A DNA stretch of 64,000 bases, taken from assembly GCF_022012395.1 (NCBI RefSeq), contig NZ_JAKLTQ010000010.1:1-64000 (forward strand), in the 5' to 3' direction. The notes beneath the pieces were generated by a model. That model did no database searches. It saw only the letters and a list, made by a program, of their open reading frames with translations, and was not told the DNA's origin. Positions within the stretch are counted from its first letter, which is position 1; each line of letters opens with the position of its first letter. Origin of the DNA: Arthrobacter hankyongi (lineage in GTDB: Bacteria; Actinomycetota; Actinomycetes; Actinomycetales; Micrococcaceae). Positions 16,972-27,021 of the stretch are shown here, one piece after another. A program made the translations under genes and the position numbers.

Positions 16972-18621
16972 ATGGCCACCACCACCCCCACAACCCGGCG
17001 GCGGACGCCGGCACCCCCGGCCGTTGGCGCGGACGCGCACTTCGATGCCGATGTCGCGGTCGTCGGCGGCGGGCCGGTCGGCACCCTCCTGGCCGTCCTC
17101 CTCGGCCGGCGCGGCCACCGCGTCACCATCGTCGAGAAGTGGCCGGCCTTCTACGAGCAGCCGCGCGCCATCACGTTCGATCATGAGATTGCCCGGATCC
17201 TGGCCATCCTCGGGATCGACTCGGACAATGATCCGGCGATCGACTACCACAACGACATCTACTACTGGAAGAACGCCGAGGGCCGCACCCTGCTGGAGGT
17301 CGACTGGGCCAGCACCGCGGCCTCCGGCTGGCATACCCGGTACTGGTTCTCCCAGCCGGCCCTCGAGAAGCGCCTGCGCGGGCTCGCCGCCGAACTGCCC
17401 GGGGTCTCCACGCGCTGCGGCTGGCAGGCCACCGGACTCCAGCAGGACGACGACGGCGTGGTCCTGACCGGAACGGTGACCTCCGCGGACGGCACGGTGA
17501 GCACCGAGACCCTGCGCGCGAAGTACGTGGTGGGGGCCGACGGCGCCAACAGCTTTGTGCGGCAGGCCCTGGACCTGGGCTTCGAGGACCACGGATTCTT
17601 CTTCGACTGGCTGATCCTGGACATCATCCCCAACGAGCCGATGCCCTCCGAACCGACCCACTGGCAGCTGTGCGACCCTGCCCGGCCCACGACCATCGTC
17701 CCCGGGGGTCCCAGCCGCCGCCGCTGGGAGTTCATGGTGCTGCCCGGGGAAAACCCGGCCGAGCTCGCCTCCACGGAGTCCGCGTGGAACCTGCTCGAAC
17801 CGTGGGGCGCCACCCCGGAGAACTCGGTGCTGGAGCGCTCGGCCGTCTACCGCTTCCAGGCCCGCTGGGCCTCGGCCTGGCGGAACGGCCGCGGCCTGAT
17901 CGCCGGGGACGCGGCCCACCTCATGCCCCCCTTCGCCGGCGAGGGCATGTGCGCGGGACTGCGCGACTCCCTGGCCCTGGCGTGGCGGCTGGACCTGGTG
18001 CTCTCCGGCAAGGCCGGCGAGGCGCTGCTGGACTCCTACGGCACCGAACGGGCCGGGCACGTGCAGCACTACATCAACTTCTCCATGGACCTGGGCAAGA
18101 TCATCTGCATCACCGACCCGGAAGAGGCCGCCGAACGCGACCGCCGGATGATCACCGAACTCGAGGCCTCCGACGGCACCCCGGTGGACACCGACATCGC
18201 CACCCTCGGCCCCGGCCTCTGGATCGAGGGCACAGCCCACGCCGGCGAACTCTCCGTGCAGGGCGTCGTCGAGGCCAACGGCCGCACCGGACGGTTCGAC
18301 GACGTCGTCGGCCGCGGCTGGACCATCATCGGACGCGGAGCCAACCCCGCCGCCCTGCTCACCGGGGAACAGCGCCGGCTGCTGGATTGCCTCGGCGGAC
18401 GCTGCGCCGGCATCGGCCCCGCAGACGATCACAGCGACGTCGTCGACGTCGACGGCACCTACGGGACCTGGTTCGACGCCCTCGGCGCCGAATTCGCCAT
18501 CCTGCGCCCCGACTTCTACGTAGCAGCCACCGCCTCCACACCGGAGGAACTGCGCGCCCACCTCAACACGATCCTCGCCGGCCTCCGGCTCCCCGCCCCG
18601 GCCCCCACCGCCGCCAAGTGA
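16972..18621 (+). CDS. FAD-dependent aromatic monooxygenase (MhpA/resorcinol hydroxylase-like)
   Basis: Encodes 549 residues. The start at 16972 is chosen for its AAGGA site; an ATG ten codons upstream is the alternative. The FAD-binding motif GGGPVG lies near residue 30, followed by a strand ending in a Glu-Lys pair (VTIVEK). The second FAD motif [22 protein letters not shown] lies near residue 310. This is the class A flavoprotein hydroxylase family (MhpA, phenol 2-monooxygenase, resorcinol hydroxylase), which uses NAD(P)H directly. Followed by maleylacetate reductase and hydroxyquinol dioxygenase genes, it most likely makes hydroxyquinol by ortho-hydroxylating a resorcinol- or hydroquinone-type phenol. 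The exact substrate is inference. Confidence 0.9.
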   Translation: MATTTPTTRRRTPAPPAVGADAHFDADVAVVGGGPVGTLLAVLLGRRGHRVTIVEKWPAFYEQPRAITFDHEIARILAILGIDSDNDPAIDYHNDIYYWKNAEGRTLLEVDWASTAASGWHTRYWFSQPALEKRLRGLAAELPGVSTRCGWQATGLQQDDDGVVLTGTVTSADGTVSTETLRAKYVVGADGANSFVRQALDLGFEDHGFFFDWLILDIIPNEPMPSEPTHWQLCDPARPTTIVPGGPSRRRWEFMVLPGENPAELASTESAWNLLEPWGATPENSVLERSAVYRFQARWASAWRNGRGLIAGDAAHLMPPFAGEGMCAGLRDSLALAWRLDLVLSGKAGEALLDSYGTERAGHVQHYINFSMDLGKIICITDPEEAAERDRRMITELEASDGTPVDTDIATLGPGLWIEGTAHAGELSVQGVVEANGRTGRFDDVVGRGWTIIGRGANPAALLTGEQRRLLDCLGGRCAGIGPADDHSDVVDVDGTYGTWFDALGAEFAILRPDFYVAATASTPEELRAHLNTILAGLRLPAPAPTAAK

Positions 18622-18635
18622 AGGAAAAGAACGCG

Positions 18636-19730
18636 ATGCTGACTTTTGAACACACCACCCTGGGCCAGCGGGTCCTGTTCGGCTCCGGCAAGGCCGCGGA
18701 AAACCTCGCGGCAGAGACCGCCCGGCTGGGCGCCAGACGGGTCATGGTCATTGCCTCCGACTTGGAGGCCGAGATGGCCCGCACAGTCGCCGCGGACATC
18801 GACGTGGCCCTGTGGCACCATGAGGTCGTCATGCACGTGCCCCTCGAGGTCGCCGACCGCGCCCGCGCCGCCGCCACGGAGGCCGGCATCGACCTGGTCG
18901 TCTGCGTGGGCGGCGGGTCCACGACAGGCCTGGCTAAGGCCGTGGCGATGACCACCGGAATCCCGATCGTCGCGGTCCCGACCACGTACGCGGGCTCGGA
19001 GGCCACCAACGTGTGGGGGCTGACCGAGGCCGCCCGCAAAACCACCGGCATCGACGACAAGGTGCTGCCGGTAACAGTCATCTATGACGCCCAGCTGACG
19101 CTCTCGCTGCCCGTGGACATGTCCGTGGCATCCGGCCTGAATGGTATGGCCCACTGTGTCGACTCGCTGTGGGGACCGCGGGCGGACCCGATCAACGCCG
19201 CGCTGGCCGCGGAAGGAATCCGGGCGCTGGCGGCCGGACTGCCGGCGATCGCCACGGACCCGTCCGAGCTGGGAGGGAGGGAACAGGCGCTCTACGGGGC
19301 GTACCTGGCCGCGGTATCCTTCGCATCGGCCGGTTCCGGGATGCACCACAAGATCTGCCACGTCCTCGGGGGCACGTTCAACCTGCCGCACGCGCAGACC
19401 CACGCAACGGTCCTGCCCTACGTGCTGGCGTTCAATGCGCCGCACGCGCCGCAGGCCGAGGCCCGGATGGCCGCCGCGTTCGGCGCGCCCACCGCGCTCG
19501 AAGGTCTGCAGGCGCTGCGGGCGACGCTGGACGCGCCGAAGGCTCTGGCCGACTACGGGTTCACCGCCGGCGGGATCCCCGAGGCGGTGCAGGTGGCCCT
19601 GCCGGCCATCCCCGCGAACAACCCCAGACCGGTTACGGAAGCCAATGTGACCGCCCTGCTGGAGGCCGCGCTGACCGGCGCGGATCCCGCCACCGTCTCT
19701 GATGAGGCCCTGGAAGGAGCCGCACGATGA
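18636..19730 (+). CDS. Maleylacetate reductase, copy 1
   Basis: Encodes 364 residues. The ATG at 18636 follows AAGGAAAAG. It belongs to the iron-type alcohol dehydrogenase superfamily: the nucleotide-binding [15 protein letters not shown] and the metal/active-site region with [12 protein letters not shown] and [23 protein letters not shown] are clear. It reduces maleylacetate to 3-oxoadipate with NAD(P)H, the step after hydroxyquinol ring cleavage. The start lies 14 bases after the monooxygenase stop, and the end overlaps the dioxygenase start by 4 bases. A second, similar copy is encoded at 31149-32225. Confidence 0.94.
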   Translation: MLTFEHTTLGQRVLFGSGKAAENLAAETARLGARRVMVIASDLEAEMARTVAADIDVALWHHEVVMHVPLEVADRARAAATEAGIDLVVCVGGGSTTGLAKAVAMTTGIPIVAVPTTYAGSEATNVWGLTEAARKTTGIDDKVLPVTVIYDAQLTLSLPVDMSVASGLNGMAHCVDSLWGPRADPINAALAAEGIRALAAGLPAIATDPSELGGREQALYGAYLAAVSFASAGSGMHHKICHVLGGTFNLPHAQTHATVLPYVLAFNAPHAPQAEARMAAAFGAPTALEGLQALRATLDAPKALADYGFTAGGIPEAVQVALPAIPANNPRPVTEANVTALLEAALTGADPATVSDEALEGAAR

Positions 19731-20644
19731 ACACCGAAACCACCAGCACCGGCGCCTACCGGGTCAGCGCAGAGCAGGCCGCCGTCGAGGATGACGTCGT
19801 CAACCGCGTGCTCGCCTCCTTCGACTGCTGCGAAGACCCCCGGCTGAAGCAGGTCATGCGGTCGTTGACCACACACCTGCACGCGTTCATCCGCGACGTG
19901 CGGCTCACCGAGGAGGAATGGAACACCGCGATCGAATTCCTTACCGCCGCCGGGCACATCACCGACGACAAACGCCAGGAATTCGTGCTGCTCTCCGACG
20001 TGCTCGGCGCGTCGATGCAGACCATCGCGGTCAACAACCAGGCCTACAAGGGAGCCACCGAGGCCACGGTCTTCGGACCGTTCTTCACCGAGGACGCCCC
20101 GGAGATCCCGCACGGCGGAGACATCGCCGGCGGCGCCAAGGGCCAGCCCTGCTGGGTCGAGGGCAAGGTGACCGACACCGACGGAAATCCCGTGGCCGGG
20201 GCGCGGATCGAGGTCTGGGAGGCCGATGACGACGGATTCTACGACGTCCAGTACACCGACGGGCGGATCGCCGGCCGGGCGCACCTCTACACCGATGCCG
20301 AGGGCAAGTACGCGTTCTGGGGCCTGACCCCGACCCCCTACCCGATCCCGCATGACGGGCCGGTCGGCCAGATGCTCGAGAAGGTGGGCCGGTCCCCGGT
20401 ACGGGCCGCACACCTGCACTTCATGGTCACCGCAGAAAACCTGCGCACCCTCGTCACGCACATCTTCGTCACCGGCGACCCGCAACTGGAAATCGGCGAC
20501 TCCGTCTTCGGAGTCAAGGACTCCCTCATCAAGGACTTCCTCCAGCAGCCGGCCGGCACACCGACCCCGGACGGACGCGATCTGAACGGACAGGACTGGG
20601 CCCGCACCCGCTTCGACATCGTCCTCGCCCCCGCCAACACCTGA
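19727..20644 (+). CDS. Hydroxyquinol 1,2-dioxygenase, copy 1
   Basis: Encodes 305 residues. It is an intradiol ring-cleavage dioxygenase: an N-terminal helical dimerisation domain ([41 protein letters not shown]) is followed by the beta-sandwich. The Fe(III) ligands can be assigned as Tyr172 (GFYDVQY), Tyr205 ([12 protein letters not shown]), His229 and His231 (AAHLHFMV). It opens hydroxyquinol (benzene-1,2,4-triol) to maleylacetate. The start overlaps the reductase stop (ATGA), so the two are translationally coupled. A second copy lies at 32235-33149. Confidence 0.95.
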   Translation: MNTETTSTGAYRVSAEQAAVEDDVVNRVLASFDCCEDPRLKQVMRSLTTHLHAFIRDVRLTEEEWNTAIEFLTAAGHITDDKRQEFVLLSDVLGASMQTIAVNNQAYKGATEATVFGPFFTEDAPEIPHGGDIAGGAKGQPCWVEGKVTDTDGNPVAGARIEVWEADDDGFYDVQYTDGRIAGRAHLYTDAEGKYAFWGLTPTPYPIPHDGPVGQMLEKVGRSPVRAAHLHFMVTAENLRTLVTHIFVTGDPQLEIGDSVFGVKDSLIKDFLQQPAGTPTPDGRDLNGQDWARTRFDIVLAPANT

Positions 20645-20729
20645 CCCAACTGGCTACCAGGTGCAGGCCGGTTTCCACCGTCACCATACGCCCGGAAACC
20701 GGCCTGCAGCCTATGGAAGGAAAATGCAT

Positions 20730-21923
20730 ATGACCACCGGCCTTGAAAATTCCAGCCGTATTGATTTGACCACCGAGGAGATCTTCGCCGCGCATGAGGG
20801 CGGCAAGCTGTCGATCGGGCTGACGGCCCCGCTGGATGACAAGCGGGATCTGTCCATCGCCTACACCCCGGGGGTGGCCCAGGTCTCCCGGGCGATCAAC
20901 GCGGACCCCGAACTGGCCCAAAAGTACACCTGGGCCGCGCGCCTGGTGGCGGTGGTCTCAGACGGGACCGCGGTGCTGGGGCTGGGCAACATCGGCGCGG
21001 CCGCCTCGCTGCCGGTGATGGAGGGCAAAGCGGCGCTGTTCAAGCGCTTCGCGGGCCTGGATTCGATCCCGCTGGTGCTGGAGACCACGGACGTGGACGA
21101 GATCGTCGAAACCCTGGTCCGGCTGCGCTCCAGCTTCGGGGCGGTGAACCTGGAGGACGTGTCGGCCCCGCGCTGCTTCGAGCTGGAGGCGAAGCTGATC
21201 GAGGCCCTGGACATGCCGGTGATGCACGACGACCAGCACGGCACCGCCGTGGTGGCCCTGGCCGCGCTGACCAATGCCGCGAAGCTGTCCGGGCGGGAGC
21301 TGGGCTCGCTGAAGACGGTGATCTCCGGCGCCGGGGCGGCCGGGATCGCGGTGGCCGAGATCCTGCTGGCCGCCGGGGTGTCCGACGTGGTCCTGCTGGA
21401 TTCGCGCGGGATCATCCACCAGGACCGCGGGGACCTGACCGAGATCAAGGCCGCCTACGCCGCGCGCACCAACCCGCGCGGGCTCACCGGCGGCACCGCC
21501 CAGGCCCTGGACGGGGCGGACGTGTTCATCGGCGTCTCCTCGGGCACCATCCCGGAAGAAACGCTGGCCAAGATGTCCGCGGACGCGGTGATCTTCGCGC
21601 TGTCCAACCCGGACCCGGAAATCCACCCGGAGGTCGCCCACAAATACGCCAAGGTCGTGGCGACCGGCCGGTCCGACTTCGCCAACCAGATCAACAACGT
21701 GCTGGCGTTCCCCGGCATCTTCCGCGGCGCCCTGGACGCCGGGGCGAAGCGGATCACCCCGGCGATGAAGGTTGCCGCGGCCGAAGCGATCGCCGGCATT
21801 GCCGCGCAGGACGGGCTGCGCCCGGACTACATCATCCCCAGCCCACTGGACGAGCGCGTCGCCCCCGCCGTCACCGCCGCCGTCACAGGCGCAGTCCTGT
21901 CCCGGAACGGAAGCGGAGGTTAA
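20730..21923 (+). CDS. NAD(P)-dependent malic enzyme
   Basis: Encodes 397 residues. The ATG at 20730 is chosen because GGAAGG lies 9 bases upstream; an ATG two codons earlier is too close. Malic enzyme landmarks are present: SIAYTPGVAQVSRAI, the Asp-containing VMHDDQHGTAVV metal site, the Rossmann motif GAGAAGIAVAEILL, and IFALSNPDPEI. It decarboxylates malate to pyruvate. In an aromatic catabolic operon it would balance C4 acids from the 3-oxoadipate pathway and supply NAD(P)H for the monooxygenases. It is the small single-domain bacterial type, without the phosphotransacetylase domain. Confidence 0.93.
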   Translation: MTTGLENSSRIDLTTEEIFAAHEGGKLSIGLTAPLDDKRDLSIAYTPGVAQVSRAINADPELAQKYTWAARLVAVVSDGTAVLGLGNIGAAASLPVMEGKAALFKRFAGLDSIPLVLETTDVDEIVETLVRLRSSFGAVNLEDVSAPRCFELEAKLIEALDMPVMHDDQHGTAVVALAALTNAAKLSGRELGSLKTVISGAGAAGIAVAEILLAAGVSDVVLLDSRGIIHQDRGDLTEIKAAYAARTNPRGLTGGTAQALDGADVFIGVSSGTIPEETLAKMSADAVIFALSNPDPEIHPEVAHKYAKVVATGRSDFANQINNVLAFPGIFRGALDAGAKRITPAMKVAAAEAIAGIAAQDGLRPDYIIPSPLDERVAPAVTAAVTGAVLSRNGSGG

Positions 21924-21990
21924 AAGGACCTTCCGGTAATAACTGGAGGCAAGGCGTTGCCCGGTACAAGATGTGCTGCAGGAGGAACGT

Positions 21991-24393
21991 ATGCAACTGA
22001 TTGACGGGGATCTGCACGGCAGGGATGAAGAGATCCGCCATGTGATGAAACTGATTGGCCAGCGGGCCCGGCTTGTGACGTTGACAGGCCTTGGCGGAGT
22101 GGGAAAAACAGTCCTCGCACGCCAAGTACTGCGGGAAGTCCTGGGCACACACGAAATTGGACGGTTCTGGTTCGACTTCGAAGACGGCCTGCCCTGGGAC
22201 GATGCCGTGCTGCATCTCCGGGGGAAGGTACGTGGGATCATGGATGATTTCTCCCCGGACGACCCGGCTGGCCTGCAGCTGATCATCGTCGACTCTTCTC
22301 CCGACCATGAACACGTGCCCGACCTGGTCCGTTCCCTGCTTGAAGAACACCCGAAGCTGCAGATCCTGGCGACCGGCCGGGGCCGGCTGCGCATTTCACT
22401 GGAACGTCCGGTTGAAGTGAAGCCCCTTTCCCTGCCCGCCGAAGCCCTGCCCGCAGACGTGACCCAGCTGGTTCCATTCATCCGGGAGCACTCGGCCTTG
22501 GAATTCTTCGTGGACCGGGTGCTTGCCGTGGTTCCCGGCCTGACACTGGACCGGAATACGGTCGCCGGCCTGCTGGCTGTTTGCCGCAGGCTGGGAGGAC
22601 TTCCGCTCGCCCTAGGGATGGCCGCCCTCAAGAGCAACATCCTCACGCCGGACGCGCTGCTTGCGGAACTGGACCAGTCCCTGGCCTTCCTCGAGGACTT
22701 TGAACCGAGCGCCCCGGCCCGGCACCGGTCCATGCGCGCCTGCCTGGCACCGAGTCTCGACCATCTCTCGGCGGCGGAGCAGGAGGTATTGTCTGTCGTC
22801 GCCGAATTCGAAGGCGGAGCCTCCCTCCGCACCCTCCAGTCCCTTGAACTTGGCCACGACAGCTCCGGGAACCGGGTCCAGCTGCTGTCGGTCGTGTCCA
22901 TTCTGGTGGAAAAGCAGGTGCTGCAGGCCGTCCCGGCCCAGCCGGAAGGCACCAGGATCGTGGTGATGCCGCTGGTCCGCGACTATCTGGTGCTGGGCCG
23001 GGAGGCGGCCATTGGGCCGGAGCAGCGGCAACGCCTGGCCCATGTCCTGCTTGACCAGTCGCAGGCCATGGCCGCCGTCCGCGGCCCCGCCTGCGACCGC
23101 GCCCGGGAGTGGTTCGATGACGAATACGCCAACCTCACCCAAATCTTCGGCTGGTTGCTGGAGACCGGCGACATGGCGGCCGCGGCAGAACTGGTGCATT
23201 CCCTCTACCTGTACTGGCTCCACCGGGGCCTGTTCGAGGAAGGGCTTTCCACGGCGGAACGCGTGCTGGCTGCCGGAGGACTGGACGCCTGCGGACAAGC
23301 CCGGCTGCTGGGCACCATGGGAGGACTGCGGGCGCACATCTCTTCCTTCACGCGCGCCCATGACGAACTGTCCCAGACCGTGGCCCTGTGGCAGCAGGTC
23401 GGTTCACCGGCGGAGCTGGCAGCCTCTCTCGTGGCATTCTCCACTGCCGCACTGGAGGTCAACGGTTACCCCGCAGCGGAAGCGGCTCTCAAAGAGGCCC
23501 TGACGATCTTCGAGCAGCTCGACGACGGCTGGGCACACGCCAGGGCGCTGGCCCTGCTCGGAGCTGCGGCAGCCGGAGAACCCGGCAAGGTGGAATTTGC
23601 CCGGACCTGCCTTGAGGACGCTTCCGCCGCCCTGCTCACCTTTGGCGATCAGGTGGCAGCCAGCCTGCCCCTGGAGCAGCTTGGCCGGCTCCTGCTCGAT
23701 GACGGCGACTATGACCAGGCGCGCCTGGTGCTCGAACACGGCCTGAAGGAAAGCACCGGCGTCGGAGACCAGGTACAGACCTCCGCGTTCCTGAACCTGC
23801 TGGCACATGCCGACACCCTGACGGGACGTCCGGCCGGTGCGGCAGCCCGCTATCTGGAAAGCCTGGAGATCGCGGTCCGGCTCGGGCTGAAGGCGCGGGC
23901 CGTGTGGTGCCTCGAAGGCCTGGCCGAATCCCTGGCCAATCTGACAGAGCCTGACCTGGCTTCCGCAGCGGCGGCCTCTGCGGCGGTGATCCGCGAGGAG
24001 CTGGGCTTGGAATACTGGGTGGAATTCTGCTGTCCCCGCAGGCCCAACAGCCCCCAGCCGACACCGCGCTCCACCCGCCTGGCCGCCGTCGGCGGGAGCG
24101 CGTGGCCGCCGCGGCTGGTCCTGGGGCAGGTTCCGGCTCTGCTGTCCAAGTTCACCGGGGATGAATCATCCGTGGCAACGGCCCGGGAACAGACCTGTGA
24201 CGGCCTGACGCGGCGGGAATCCGAAGTGCTGCGGCTGGTCGCCGGCGGTTTCACCAACCAGGACATTGCGGAGCGGCTGGTGATCAGCATCGACACGGTC
24301 AAGCGCCATATCAGCAACATTTACCGTAAGATCGGCGCACGCGGCCGGGCAGATGCCACCGCATACGCCTGGCAGAACAACCTTGTGTCCTAG
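21991..24393 (+). CDS. Large ATPase-type LuxR regulator (LAL/MalT-like)
   Basis: Encodes 800 residues. The ATG at 21991 follows AGGAGG by 5 bases. It starts with a STAND-type NTPase domain: Walker A GLGGVGKT at residues 33-40 and a Walker B-like LIIVDSS. A winged-helix part and about 350 residues of TPR-like helical repeats follow (for example AGEPGKVEFARTCLEDASAALLTF). The last 65 residues are a LuxR HTH: LTRRESEVLRLVAGGFTNQDIAERLVISIDTVKRHISNIYRKIG. It lies 157 bases upstream of the second monooxygenase operon on the same strand and most likely activates it after ligand-induced oligomerisation. Confidence 0.88.
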   Translation: MQLIDGDLHGRDEEIRHVMKLIGQRARLVTLTGLGGVGKTVLARQVLREVLGTHEIGRFWFDFEDGLPWDDAVLHLRGKVRGIMDDFSPDDPAGLQLIIVDSSPDHEHVPDLVRSLLEEHPKLQILATGRGRLRISLERPVEVKPLSLPAEALPADVTQLVPFIREHSALEFFVDRVLAVVPGLTLDRNTVAGLLAVCRRLGGLPLALGMAALKSNILTPDALLAELDQSLAFLEDFEPSAPARHRSMRACLAPSLDHLSAAEQEVLSVVAEFEGGASLRTLQSLELGHDSSGNRVQLLSVVSILVEKQVLQAVPAQPEGTRIVVMPLVRDYLVLGREAAIGPEQRQRLAHVLLDQSQAMAAVRGPACDRAREWFDDEYANLTQIFGWLLETGDMAAAAELVHSLYLYWLHRGLFEEGLSTAERVLAAGGLDACGQARLLGTMGGLRAHISSFTRAHDELSQTVALWQQVGSPAELAASLVAFSTAALEVNGYPAAEAALKEALTIFEQLDDGWAHARALALLGAAAAGEPGKVEFARTCLEDASAALLTFGDQVAASLPLEQLGRLLLDDGDYDQARLVLEHGLKESTGVGDQVQTSAFLNLLAHADTLTGRPAGAAARYLESLEIAVRLGLKARAVWCLEGLAESLANLTEPDLASAAAASAAVIREELGLEYWVEFCCPRRPNSPQPTPRSTRLAAVGGSAWPPRLVLGQVPALLSKFTGDESSVATAREQTCDGLTRRESEVLRLVAGGFTNQDIAERLVISIDTVKRHISNIYRKIGARGRADATAYAWQNNLVS

Positions 24394-24550
24394 GCGCGAC
24401 CTGTCCGGCCTGACGTCCTCGACGCCGTCGACCGGGGCGCTATGCGGCGGATCGAAAGATAACACTCCCGTGTGATGTGACACACCTCTCACAAATCTGA
24501 TGATGGATCCACTCCCCAGGGAACCCGCAGACGAATGAGAGAAGGACGCC
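24394..24550 (+). promoter_or_regulatory. Putative promoter/operator of the second monooxygenase operon
   Basis: The gap contains an inverted repeat GTGTG-6-CACAC at 24470-24485 (GTGTGATGTGACACAC). It could be a binding site for the LuxR-type regulator encoded just upstream. GAGAAGGA precedes the ATG at 24551. No convincing -35/-10 pair was identified. Confidence 0.35.
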
Positions 24551-25765
24551 ATGACTGCCACAACCACTCCCGCCATCACCGCCACCGGCTGGCCGGGCGA
24601 CCCGGCCGCACGGCGCCGGCACGCTCTGGCCCAGGTTGAACGTATCCGTGACACGCTCGAGGCAGGTGTGGGCGAATCCCAGCAGCTGGGCCATCTGGTC
24701 CCCGAGTCCGTCGAGGCGATGCGGGGGGCCGGAATCCTGGGCATTATGACCCCGGACGACCTGGGCGGCAACGAGGTCGACCCCGTCACGGCCTTCGAAA
24801 TCATCGAAGCCGTGGGAACCATCGATCCCAGCCTGGCGTGGACGGCGGCCATCCTTCTCGAGGGCGCCGGCCAGCTCGCCACGCACCTGTCCCCCGAGCA
24901 GGCGGCCATTGTCTTCGCACCGAAGCTGCCGCTGCAGGCCGTCTCGCTCCGGCCCGGCTCCGCGGAACGGGCCGAAGGCGGTTACATCGTCAACGGCCGC
25001 TGGGACTTCACCAGCGGCATCCACCACGCCGACTACGTGTCGGCAACCTTCTGGACCGACGCGGCCGACGGCAAAACGGAACGGCGCATGGCCCTGATCC
25101 CGGCCGGGCAGTTCGAAATCCTGGATGCCTGGGATGTGCTGGGCATGAAGGCCACCGGATCCACGGCCTTCCAGGTTGATTCGGTCTTCGTGCCCGATGA
25201 GATGATTTACGACCCGATGGGCACCCCGCGCCGTACGGACACCCCGCTGGCCCGGCTGGGCATGGTCCCGTACATCCTGCAGATGCACCCCGGGATGGTC
25301 CTCGGCGCGGCACGCCGCGCGCTGGACGAAATCATTGCCATGGCCCCGACCAAGCGCCGCGGCAGCCGGATCAACATCGGAGCCTCGAAGTCCCTGGCCG
25401 AGTCCTCCTGGTTCCAGCGCGAACTCGGCGAGCTCGACGCCCAGATCCGCGCCGCCCGGGCACTGGCCCTCGAAGCCAACCAGCGCGTCGGAGACACCCT
25501 GGCCGCCGGCGGCGAGATCAGCCTGGAACTGCTGGACTCCATGCAGACGGCCTCCTCCTTTGCCGGCAAGACGGCGCACCACGTGATCACCCGGGCGTTC
25601 CGGCAGGCCGGCGCACAGGCCATCGCCGATGATTCCGTGCTGTCGCGGCTGCTGCGGGACATTAATACCATCCTGGCGCACGGCGTCCTGGGCGAAGTGG
25701 GCTTCGAGCTCCACGGCGAGTTCACCCTCGGCCTGCAGACCGCCGACAACCGGCGGATGATCTGA
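24551..25765 (+). CDS. Two-component flavin-dependent monooxygenase 2 (acyl-CoA dehydrogenase fold)
   Basis: Encodes 404 residues, the same length and fold as the protein at 11412-12626 but clearly diverged. The N-domain has GILGIMTPDDLGGNEVDPVTAFEIIEAVGTIDPSLAWT, the middle domain GGYIVNGRWDFTSGIHHADYV and LGMKATGSTAFQVDSVFVPDE, and the C-domain ends GEVGFELHGEFTLGLQTADNRRMI. It needs reduced flavin from the reductase encoded 10 bases downstream. Family members hydroxylate phenols, indoles, thiophenes or sulfonamides. Its operon also encodes an importer and the second hydroxyquinol-cleaving pair, so it should act on an imported aromatic upstream of hydroxyquinol. Confidence 0.88.
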   Translation: MTATTTPAITATGWPGDPAARRRHALAQVERIRDTLEAGVGESQQLGHLVPESVEAMRGAGILGIMTPDDLGGNEVDPVTAFEIIEAVGTIDPSLAWTAAILLEGAGQLATHLSPEQAAIVFAPKLPLQAVSLRPGSAERAEGGYIVNGRWDFTSGIHHADYVSATFWTDAADGKTERRMALIPAGQFEILDAWDVLGMKATGSTAFQVDSVFVPDEMIYDPMGTPRRTDTPLARLGMVPYILQMHPGMVLGAARRALDEIIAMAPTKRRGSRINIGASKSLAESSWFQRELGELDAQIRAARALALEANQRVGDTLAAGGEISLELLDSMQTASSFAGKTAHHVITRAFRQAGAQAIADDSVLSRLLRDINTILAHGVLGEVGFELHGEFTLGLQTADNRRMI

Positions 25766-25775
25766 GCGCGCCGGC

Positions 25776-26957
25776 ATGACTCTCACCCTCGAAAACCAAA
25801 CCGATCCACGGCATTTCCGCCGGGTCCTGGGCAACTATCCCACCGGCGTCTGCGTCATCACGGCACTCGACCCGGAACTGGGACCCATCGGCATGACAGT
25901 CGGTTCCTTCACCTCCGTGTCCCTGGACCCCGCCCTGGTCGCGTTCCTGCCCATCCGGGAATCCGGCACCTACCAGCGGATCCGAAGCATCGGGAAGTTC
26001 TGCGTCAACGTGCTGGCCTCGGACCAGGACGAGCTGTGCCGGCTCTTCGCGCGGCGCGGGAACGACAAGTTCGCCGGCAGCCCGTGGCATCCGGCTCCCT
26101 CCGGCGCCCCGGTCCTGGACGGGACCATCGCCTGGATCGACTGCGAACTCGCCGCCGTGCACGAAGCCGGGGATCATGACATCGTCATCGGTGCGGTCAC
26201 GGGCCTGGATGTTGCCGAGAACCCGCTGCCGCCGCTGCTCTTCTTCCAAGGCGGCTACGGGCGGTTCTCCACGCTGTCCCTGCTGGCCGGCTCCGACGAC
26301 GGGCTGTCCGCGCAACTGCAGCTGGCGAACCGTGCCCGGCCCTACATCGCATCGCTGGCCGAAAAATACGACGTCGACTGCCATGCCTCGGCCGTGGTCG
26401 ACGATGACCTGGTGCAGCTGGCCTATGCCGGCGGCGGCGGAACCGACACCGGCCTGAGTAAGGTGGGCCTGCGGCTGCCGTTCGTCCCACCAATGGGATC
26501 GCTCTTCGTGGCATGGGCAGGCGGCGGCGCCGTTGATGCCTGGCTTGCCAAGTCCGGCAAAGGCGATGATGCCGTGTTCCGGGCGCGTTTCGATGAACAC
26601 CTCGCCCTGATCCGCCGGCAGGGTTGGATTGCCGCCCCCGATGACGACCGGCTGTACGCCATGGAGTCCGTGGTCGAGCAGCTGGCCACCAGCGGTGTTT
26701 TGCCGGCCAGGCAGCGGCAGCTGCAGAACCTCCTCCAGGAGGTCGCGGAGGACTACGCCGCGGATGTGGATCCGGCCACTGACCGGGCGCACAGCATCTC
26801 GGCTCCGGTCTTCGACCGCAACCGGGACGTGGTGCTCACGCTCACCCTGTACGAACGGCTGCGCCGGACCGGTGCGCCCCGGGCCGAATACCAGGCCGCG
26901 CTCCTGGACGCGGCCGCCCAAGTCACCCGGGACATCGGCGGCAGCAGCCCCGCATAA
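25776..26957 (+). CDS. Flavin reductase fused to an IclR-like ligand-binding domain
   Basis: Encodes 393 residues in two parts. Residues 1 to about 165 are a flavin reductase split barrel (RRVLGNYPTGVCVITALD, MTVGSFTSVSLDPALVAFLP, FCVNVLASDQ, FARRGNDKFAGSPWH). Residues about 175-390 resemble the C-terminal effector domain of IclR regulators (RARPYIASLAEKYDVDCHASAVVDDDLVQ, then GLRLPFVPPMGSLFVAWA and ISAPVFDRNRDVVLTLTLYE), with no HTH. A plausible reading is that the aromatic substrate binds this domain and switches on flavin reduction, as reported for the C-terminal extension of the HpaH reductase C1 of Acinetobacter, which uses a different fold. It partners the monooxygenase encoded just upstream. 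Confidence 0.85.
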   Translation: MTLTLENQTDPRHFRRVLGNYPTGVCVITALDPELGPIGMTVGSFTSVSLDPALVAFLPIRESGTYQRIRSIGKFCVNVLASDQDELCRLFARRGNDKFAGSPWHPAPSGAPVLDGTIAWIDCELAAVHEAGDHDIVIGAVTGLDVAENPLPPLLFFQGGYGRFSTLSLLAGSDDGLSAQLQLANRARPYIASLAEKYDVDCHASAVVDDDLVQLAYAGGGGTDTGLSKVGLRLPFVPPMGSLFVAWAGGGAVDAWLAKSGKGDDAVFRARFDEHLALIRRQGWIAAPDDDRLYAMESVVEQLATSGVLPARQRQLQNLLQEVAEDYAADVDPATDRAHSISAPVFDRNRDVVLTLTLYERLRRTGAPRAEYQAALLDAAAQVTRDIGGSSPA

Positions 26958-27021
26958 GGCGGTGCCTGCACGGCACTAATGCCGCACACCATCATCACCG
27001 ACACTCAGGAATGGACACACC

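Noticed and set aside
16834-18561. 575-codon minus-strand frame opposite the FAD monooxygenase
   Set aside because: Shadow frame rich in Gly/Val/Ala, with no domain. The plus-strand gene has all FAD motifs.
24551-26957. Alkanesulfonate desulfonation operon (ssu)
   Set aside because: The importer family fits, but the monooxygenase has the acyl-CoA dehydrogenase fold rather than the luciferase-like SsuD fold, and ring-cleavage genes follow in the same operon.
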